From assembly GCF_030272615.1 (NCBI RefSeq), contig NC_081412.1, positions 672,831,823 through 672,895,822 on the forward strand: a stretch of 64,000 bases of DNA, read 5' to 3'. The DNA comes from Cryptomeria japonica (Eukaryota > Streptophyta > Pinopsida > Cupressales > Cupressaceae). The first letter of the stretch is position 1; each line of letters opens with the position of its first letter. Below, piece after piece: positions 57,372 to 64,000 of the stretch. Position numbers and translations under genes: made by a program. The notes under the pieces are model-generated. The model did no database searches. It had not been told where the DNA came from and saw nothing but the letters and a program-made list of their open reading frames with translations.

Positions 57372-58479
57372 TGAAGAGAGGAAAATAGATTTGAAGGTGA
57401 AATGGTCCAAAAATATTGAAATAAACATGTAGAATGCTAAAATATCATTAAAAGACCATTTTGCTTTGCTATTTTACCTTCTCCTTTGGATTGAGCTTGA
57501 TGAAGTGAAGGCGCCCCTTGATAATGCTCCACTTGATGTGCTCCTTTGATTGCTAGATGTGGATGGCTCTCCAATGTTGTGCACAAATGGAATGGATTTG
57601 AAAAATTATAAGGATGAGATGATCAAGTTGCCAAGATGATTTCCAGGGCTCAAAAGGGCAGCATAAGCTTACTGGATTTCAAGATGTTTTGAATGAAGGG
57701 ATGGAGCCCTATTTTATAGGAAGAGCAGAGGAAAATGGATGGCTAGGATGAATTTGAGATGAAGGGCTAAGATTTACTTGTGAGCTGACACAAGGTCCAA
57801 GAGAGGGTGTGGAGACCAAGAAATATGCCTTAAAGGCATTTCGTATCTCCACACTCCTTAAGATGTATCGGAGGAATTAAAAATTCTCCAAAAAAGATAT
57901 CATGGGGATTGGAGGAATAAAAAAGAATTAAAAATTCCTTGGGAGAGGGGATGCCTAGAGGAATGTGTGATTTCAAAATCTTACATTCACCTAGAAAAAG
58001 AGAATTTAAAGCTAGTGGCTAGATGAAAAGGACAAAGAGTTGACTTTGTGGCTAATCATGATGATTAACCATTAATGACTCATTAGGAGGGGGATTAGAG
58101 GAAATGTTAGGTGGGATTAATATTTGTGGGAGAATTTGACTAGGAGAGAGAATGAGTGGAGGAAATAAAAAATTAGAAGAGTAATGTTAAGTGAGTTTAG
58201 GAAGTTTCTAGAAGAATGAATTAAGAAGATGATTTGTAGGAATCATGTAGGTTAACTAATTAATTGAACTTAATTATCTAAGAGGAAGATTTGTGAGGAT
58301 TTGACATTTTTAGAAGAATAAAGAAAGGGATTGATTTATTAAATAAATCAATCATATGCTATAGTGACAATATTAATTATATTTAATTAATATTGAGAGG
58401 AATTTGAATTAACATAATTAATTAATTAATTATGTGAGAAATTAAAAATAATTAAAATAATTATTTTTACGTGTCTACA
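57372..58479 (-). repeat. Gypsy-B 5' LTR (1108 bp)
   Basis: The matching LTR of 45492-46600. TATA box CCTATAAAATAGGGCTCC (minus) near 57703-57720, about 760 bp from the LTR start, a good candidate promoter for the genomic RNA. Ends at TSD CATCT (58480-58484). Confidence 0.93.
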
Positions 58480-60696
58480 CATCTACTCCCAAATATTTTA
58501 AAATAGCTTACATTGGGTTTCTTATCATACAATATCTTATATGGTGTCTTCAATGTTCTTTTCTTCAGTTGTACTCGGTTCAGGGTGTAAACTGTGTGCT
58601 GATTGTTTCTCTCCAAAATGTTTGAGGTACCCTCTTTTCTATCATCAGGGTTCTGGCACAATCTACAATTGATATGTTTCTTCTTTCAGCTATTTCATTT
58701 TGCTGAGGTGTTCTCAGTGCATACAATTGTCTCCTTATACCATGATCATTGCAAAATAGGTTAAATTCATCAGAGATGAATTCTCCTCCTCTATTAGATC
58801 TTAGACATTTCAATTGTCTTCCTATTTATATTTCAACTCTAGCCTTATGCCATTTGAACATTTGAAAGGCTTCTAATTTCTCTTTTAAAAACATAACTGA
58901 CATCATTCTTGAGTAATCATCCACAAATAATATGATGTATCTATCTCCATAATAACTTTGAACTTTCATAGGACTACAAAGATCAGTGTGTACAAGATCT
59001 AAAATTCCTTTAGAAGTGTAGGACTTACTTGTAAAGCTTGACCTTGTCATCTTACCCATCTAGCATCCTCGACATATTGCATTCTCAAATTTTTCCAAGC
59101 TTGATAGACCTCTTACTCGGTGCTTCTTGCTTATTTTGATCAGGTTATCAAAATTCACATGACAAAACGTTTTATGCCATAACCAGGTATCTTCTATTTT
59201 AGCATATAGATAATTGTTCCTAGTTGAGTCAAGATGAAATGTATAACCTTTTTTTGTGTCCTGATAGGAGCCAACTTTTCATGTTTGTCATGAACTTTGA
59301 CACATCCCTTCTGAAATTCTATTTGGTATCTTGTATTGTTTAGCTGTGCTACACCAAACAAATTGTATTTCAAACCTTCAACCCAGTATACATCATCACA
59401 TTTAGCATTGTCAAGAAGTGTTATGGATCCTTTACCTTTTACTGGACATGGAGCATCATTACCGAATCTTACATAACCTCCATCATAATCTTCTACTCTC
59501 ACAGAATTGTGTTTATCACCTGTCATGTGATGTGAGCATCCACTATCTATGAGCCAAGAATCATTTTTATTTATATGAGATATTAGGGCTTTTTCCACAT
59601 ACCTTTCTTCATCTGATCCATCTTTGATAGCCACATAAACAACTTCCTCAGTCTCAGTCTCATCAGATTTATCATCATTGGATTCCGCATCAGCTATTAG
59701 GCATGTCTTTCTATCTCTCCTTCTAAAGTCTCAATGTCCTCTATATTGGTTGTCTTTCTCTTTGTCATCTCGGTAGTCTCTCTTTTCACTAGATTCCTTG
59801 TCAGGACAGTTAGAGGCCATATGTCATATTCCATCATAGTTAAAACAATTTAAAGGTAACTTTCCTTTGTACTTACCTTTGCCTCTTGGTAACCTTCTGG
59901 CTAGTAATGCTTCAAACTCTTCTTGCTTTCTAATTTCCTCATATAGTTTGTGTACCTGTTCCATGTTTTTGCAAAATATTTCACTTGTTCCAATGTGATT
60001 TCCTTCAGTATACTTATACATTCTATCATTGTAATCATCAAATTCAGAAATACGTAAAGAAATGAATGCAGATTCAAATTTATTAACTGAAGACCCACTG
60101 TTATGAAAATTACTTAACTCAAATGCATGTAGCTTACCGATAGTAGCATCCAAAGAAACTAGCATATTTGGTACAAACCTTAGTTCATTGATTGCAGAGA
60201 CTCGAATGGCATAAGCAGGTAGAAGTGTTCTAAGCAACTTACTTGTTACATCCTTTTCTTCAATAGTTCCTCCTACTCCTTTGATTTGATTGACAGTCTC
60301 CTTTAACCTTATAATATATTGGGTTATGTTCTCACCTTCATTCATTCTCATGGATTTGAGTTTATCTCTTAGACTATCTACTTTTTCTATTTGAACATGT
60401 TCATCACCACCATACACAGATATGAGCTTGGTCCACATCTCTTTGGCATCATTGTAGCCTTCTAGGTCATTAAACTCTAAGTTGGTTAATGCTGATGTTA
60501 TTTCAATCATTGCTTGAATATGGTCTTTCTTTGCCTTTATCTCTTCCATTGTCATTGGGTTGGTGCTAGGTGCAATGTAATCATTCTCCAGATAATATAT
60601 TACATATTCTCCAATTCCTAATTAGTGCAGCTTCATCCTTTTCTGCCATGTGGAGAAACTTGACTTGTTCAGCTTTGGTGCATCCCTTTTATACAT
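58480..60696 (-). pseudogene. Copia chain unit 2, upstream half: gag, protease, integrase
   Basis: Gag from MYKRDAPKLNKSS at 60696, with a stop near 60625, then a 243-residue open piece, 60555-59824. The knuckle reads CFNYDGI, second Cys changed to Tyr. Protease DSGCSHHMTGD near 59520-59560 in the 59634-59194 piece. Integrase CHVNFD near 59150, KMTRSSFTSKSYTSKG at 59000-59055, HTDLCSP (first Asp kept), SNRGGEF (second Asp now Asn, near 58795) and AERRN. Continues at 45491 across Gypsy-B. Compared with unit 1 different catalytic residues are lost, so the units decayed separately. Confidence 0.91.
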
Positions 60697-60746
60697 CTTT
60701 GGATCTTTGCCTCAAGTGCCTTTAAAATTTTCTTCTAGAGTCCAAA

Positions 60747-60758
60747 GCTCTGATACCA
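60747..60758 (-). promoter_or_regulatory. Primer binding site, unit 2
   Basis: The minus strand reads TGGTATCAGAGC, two bases from LTR 3 at 60761. Confidence 0.9.
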
Positions 60759-60760
60759 GT

Positions 60761-62225
60761 TGTTGATTAAGATGAGAAGGGGGGGGGTGAATCATAAAAA
60801 CTCACTAAGTAATATATTTATGAGATTCAACCTCGATAGCCTTTACTGCTATGCAACTATGACTATAAATCATTCAAACAGATAAACATGAAACATCAAA
60901 ACACATTTAACACCAGATTTAATGTCAAAACCCAAATAGGGAAAAATCACTGTGGGATTTCGAACCCACTAAGAAATATACCCTTTTAGAGTATGCTCGG
61001 TTAAAGGCTAATCCAGTTATAGATTACAAACACATTGCTAGATGTGACCTAGTTAAGGGATTTCCTCAGACTTTTTAGAGTCTTCCACTTTGTTAGAAGT
61101 GACCTTGTCAAAGGATTTCAAACACTCATTTAGAATATTACCTTGCTAGAGGGTTTACAAATAAGACTCTTAAGTCCTCTCTGTTAAGAGATTTCTTGTC
61201 ACTTAAAAGAGAAACACTAGTAATAAAAATATATCTGCAACTTCACATCTGAAATGCTAAAGCAGATTCTATTTCCTCAAAACAATCTTGTCATATGACT
61301 TATCTTGTCCCTTGTTGGGCTTGCTAGGCTTCTCAATTTGTTCTTGAATCAGATCTGCAAGCTTCTATGCCCGGTAAACATTACTGTAGCATCATTGTGC
61401 ATACATTTGTCCACATCCATTGTTCATCAACAATTCCTTATTTATAGACAGTTCCCAACCGCTTAATCTCCTTGATCACATTTCCCATGATCAATCTTAG
61501 CCATCAGATCTTCAAACTTGACTAGGTTCATTGTATCCTTCAATCTGAAAATGTTTTACCTCGCCTTGGAACTTGCATTCCTTCCTTGGAACTAGTGCAA
61601 GGTTATTGTGGTTCAATCTACACTGTAGATCTTCCTCTTGATTTTCCATGTCGATGATCCTCAGCAAATTTCATGCATGGCATACCAATCATTTATTCTT
61701 CTCCAGCTCATCAACATCCTTCATTAAATAATGCTTTTATCCATCCAATGCAATCTATTAACTTTGTTGTTACTCGGTAAATATTGGACCTTACTCAATT
61801 TACATTCTGCCTTCTTTAACCGATAGCAATAACCTTAGGGTTTACCAACTAGGTTCTTAGCTCGATTACAACATACAATATTTAAACTTCTAATCAACAA
61901 CATATGTAGGATATCAAAACAATCAAAACAACATGATCTCATCACTGTCTAACTTGGTAATAGTTGCCCATTGAATAACTTATTATTCCCCTTCTTTATC
62001 ATATTCTTTCTGTGTCACTTACCGACCTCTTAATACTCATCAAAATATTCTTCTCAAGATATGACAACATCATACTAAATCAGAAAATCAATTGCTTGAC
62101 ATAAATGACAAAAAAATATTATTAAAATAGAAATCATCCTTCTTCAGTTATATCAATGATCTCCAACAACCTTCTCAATATCCTCTTGGAATGCTAACAA
62201 TCTCCTTTCCATTGTAATGCCAACA
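60761..62225 (-). repeat. Copia chain LTR 3 (1465 bp), shared by units 2 and 3
   Basis: TGTTGGCATTAC...CTTAATCAACA on the minus strand. Polypurine tract of unit 3 at 62226-62237. The TATA-like box near 61438-61447 is slightly changed (TCTATAAATAA). Near-identical to LTRs 1 and 2. Confidence 0.92.
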
Positions 62226-62539
62226 ATCTCCCCCTTTGGCATTGATAGCAAAACCAACTTGATTTGTTTCAATTGATTTGGATTCTGATTGTTGCATCAA
62301 CTTCTCCAATTGTGTAGATTCCTTCCTGAAGTCTTCTCTATTTAGTCTTCTCCCCCTTTGACAACAATGCCAAAAAAAGAAAAAAACTAATTCATGATTT
62401 CTTCCTTTGAAGTAATTTCCTTGCAGTCTCATTCACGGTCAGATCATCTTTGTCTTCAATCACTTGTAATTGTACAACTTTAGGCAGCCTCCTAAATTGT
62501 AAAGTAGCATCAACTTGACAGATAGTTATTCTTTTAGAT

Positions 62540-63677
62540 TCATATAATTGATGCTTTCACTAAACTCTGACAGTGAGTACTAGATAGGGGTAGGACCCCT
62601 AATTGACTTCTGAGATACTTAAAAGTGTCCCTTGGCAATGGTTTTGTGAAGATGTCTGCTGTTTGTTCCTTTGAACTGATATATTTCAGCATAACTTTCT
62701 TCTCTTGAACTTCTTCTTTGAGATAATGATACTTTATAGAGATATGCTTTGTCTTAGAGTGCATTACCGGATTTTTTGAAATGTTAATGGCACTAGTATT
62801 ATCACAGAATATAGTTACTAGCTTGGTTACTTTCTCATTCATACCTTCCAATAGTTGTTTGATCCATGCTATATTGCTACAATTTAATGCTGCTGCGACA
62901 TATTCAGCTTCAACTGTTGACTATGAAATGTATCCTTGTTTCTTGCCAAGCCAACTTACTAGTCTGTCTCCCAAAAAGAAAGCTCCACCCCTTGTGCTTT
63001 TCATATCATCAATGTTTCTTGCCCAATTGTCATCAGTATAGACTTTTAAGTCAAAAACATTCCCTTTTTGATATACTAAGCCATAATCTTCAGTGCCTTT
63101 TACGTATCTGAAAATTATTTTGATTGCTATTATATGGGTTTCATTGGGATCTACAAAAAATCTTGCAACTATACCTACTGCATGTGCTATATCCAACCTG
63201 CTATGAACCACATATTGCAACTTTTCAATCATAGATCGGTAAAGTGTCTCATCAACAAATGCAGATTCATCATTCTTTGATAGTTTACAATTGGTAGTCA
63301 TAGGAGTACTTATAGGTTTAGAATCCTTCATTCCAAATTTCTTCAAGATTTCTTTTATATATTTGGATTGAGTAATGAAAATCTCATTTTTCATTTGCAG
63401 TATCTGTAAACCTATAAAATACTTTATTGTACTAATTAATGACATCTCAAATTCTTTGCAAATTTCATTTCCAAAGTTCTTGCATAGGGAGTCATTTCCA
63501 CAAAAAATAATATCATCAACAAATATGACTGAAAGTAGTATACCATTGTTCTCATCATTCTTCATATACATGTTGTTGTTTTCACTTGTCCTTATAAATC
63601 CAATTTTGATCAAATGAGAGTGCATTCTTTCATACCATGCTCTAGATGCTTGTTTTAGACCATATAATGCTTTGTTC
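62540..63677 (-). pseudogene. Copia chain unit 3: RT end and RNase H, cut at 63677
   Basis: Reads from ALYGLKQA near 63665 through HLIKIGFIRTSENNNMYM, FVDDIIFCGNDSLCKNF near 63520, LQILQMKNEIFITQSKYIKEIL and YVVHSRLDIAHAVGIVARF, to ADIFTKPLPRDTFKYLRSQLG near 62580-62660. One long open piece (63625-62921) is less broken than in unit 1. At 63677 similarity to units 1 and 2 stops (they continue CAACTTACATACCTG). 62238-62539 is the non-coding 3' part. Confidence 0.9.
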
Positions 63678-63878
63678 TAATTAATAGGAAAAACAGGTTT
63701 TAAGGACCCGAAAACATTAACAAAGGAGATTAAATAGGATCATCAAAGAGAATCCAAACCAAGAAAGAACAACTAACACAATGACTGGAAATAAAGCCAG
63801 TAAATAGAAAGGACAACAGTGGACAAAATCAACAAAATGAAGAAACCAGAGAAAACACTGCACAATTATAAAGCCTTC
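63678..63878 (-). other. Unidentified sequence joined to unit 3, probable 3' untranslated part
   Basis: On the minus strand it follows a stop at 63879 and runs, T-rich, to TTCGGGTCCTTAAAACCTG and CCTATTAATTAG at the junction. This looks like the tail of a retroelement without LTR. No poly-A and no target duplication can be checked here. Confidence 0.3.
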
Positions 63879-64000
63879 AGGAGGTCCTCCTCCTTAATCA
63901 TCAGCTAGTCGTAATTGGCCAGAGCTGCTTTAAGTTCATCCAAGTCCTTATTTGGCTTATTATCATTCTTTTTTCCACTAGTTCTTGTTCTGGGTCCTTG
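63879..64000 (-). pseudogene. C-terminal end of an unrecognised frame
   Basis: From the window edge: RTRTSGKKNDNKPNKDLDE, then LKAALANYD, a TAG (likely Gln or Glu position), LMIKEEDLLKAL and TAA. Charged and helical, about 40 residues. It could be the end of a LINE protein or of another element's gag. The frame continues beyond the window. Confidence 0.3.

Larger units (their letters stand above)
45492..58479 (-). mobile_element. Gypsy-B: full-length Ty3/gypsy element (12,988 bp), Tat/Ogre-like
   Basis: LTRs 45492-46600 and 57372-58479 are near-identical and flanked by the target duplication CATCT (45487-45491 and 58480-58484). The empty site is visible in copia unit 1 as ACATAACATCTACTCCC near 39443. 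Minus-strand order: 5' LTR, primer site, leader of about 2.5 kb, 24-bp repeats, gag, protease, G-patch, RT-RNase H, extra RNase H, partial integrase, 50-bp repeats, polypurine tract, 3' LTR. It is the youngest insertion of the nest, being inside everything else. Confidence 0.95.
35660..63677 (-). mobile_element. Tandem Ty1/copia chain: three LTRs alternating with three internal regions
   Basis: LTRs at 35660-37120, 41736-43202 and 60761-62225 are near-identical. Internal regions are 37121-41735 (complete), 43203-60760 (complete but split by Gypsy-B) and 62226-63677 (3' part only). Each internal region has its primer site next to the LTR at its left-hand (lower) coordinate partner's right, and a polypurine tract beside the following LTR, all on the minus strand. 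The shared LTRs show a head-to-tail chain rather than separate insertions; no target duplication separates the units. Such chains arise by unequal recombination between LTRs or from concatemeric DNA. Confidence 0.9.

Overview
This window reads as nuclear DNA of a land plant with a large, repeat-choked genome. The AT-rich composition, the tRNA-iMet-type primer sites (TGGTATCAGAGC) and the Ty1/copia and Ty3/gypsy proteins point that way; a gymnosperm is plausible but not proven. I see no intact host gene, rRNA, tRNA or CRISPR. Almost everything is LTR retrotransposon or satellite, mostly decayed by C-to-T changes that turn CAG/CAA/CGA codons into stops.

Layout. 1-2.4 kb: a broken gene of an uncharacterised family (FAENY and WSDNC-GQFK motifs). 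2.4-3.5 kb: AT-rich DNA with small duplications. 3.48-10.87 kb: a tandem satellite of about 355 bp, split by the 3' part of an LTR element (4309-8009) and by a minus-strand solo LTR with a perfect AAATA target duplication (8980-10141). 10.9-13.5 kb: mostly non-coding, with an unrecognised minus-strand reading frame. 13.5-13.98 kb: a minus-strand copia integrase scrap.

From 13981 on, the window is one nest of insertions. Copia-1 (+) starts at 13981. Its 5' LTR is split by Gypsy-A (14076-30140, TSD TAGTG), a 16-kb element with 5-kb LTRs. Each of those LTRs carries a reading frame of over 1,000 codons of unknown function. Gypsy-A also has a second RNase H placed before the reverse transcriptase. 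Copia-1 resumes at 30146 with gag-PR-IN and is cut at 33951 by another LTR element (33952-35659) that encodes a coiled-coil protein. That element is cut at 35660 by a minus-strand tandem copia chain: LTR, internal, LTR, internal, LTR, internal (35660-63677). The second internal unit of the chain is split by Gypsy-B (45492-58479, minus, TSD CATCT).

Gypsy-B has near-identical LTRs, a Tat/Ogre-like gag-PR-G-patch-RT-RH-aRH order, a truncated integrase and two tandem-repeat arrays. The last 320 bp hold the end of an unidentified minus-strand frame, possibly the tail of a LINE.

No cellular pathway is visible. The proteins present are structural and enzymatic parts of retrotransposition: Gag particle, protease, reverse transcriptase/RNase H and integrase. 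The most unusual points are the LTR-borne frame of Gypsy-A, the two RNase H arrangements side by side, the tandem copia chain, and the near-identical LTRs of an element that lacks an integrase core.
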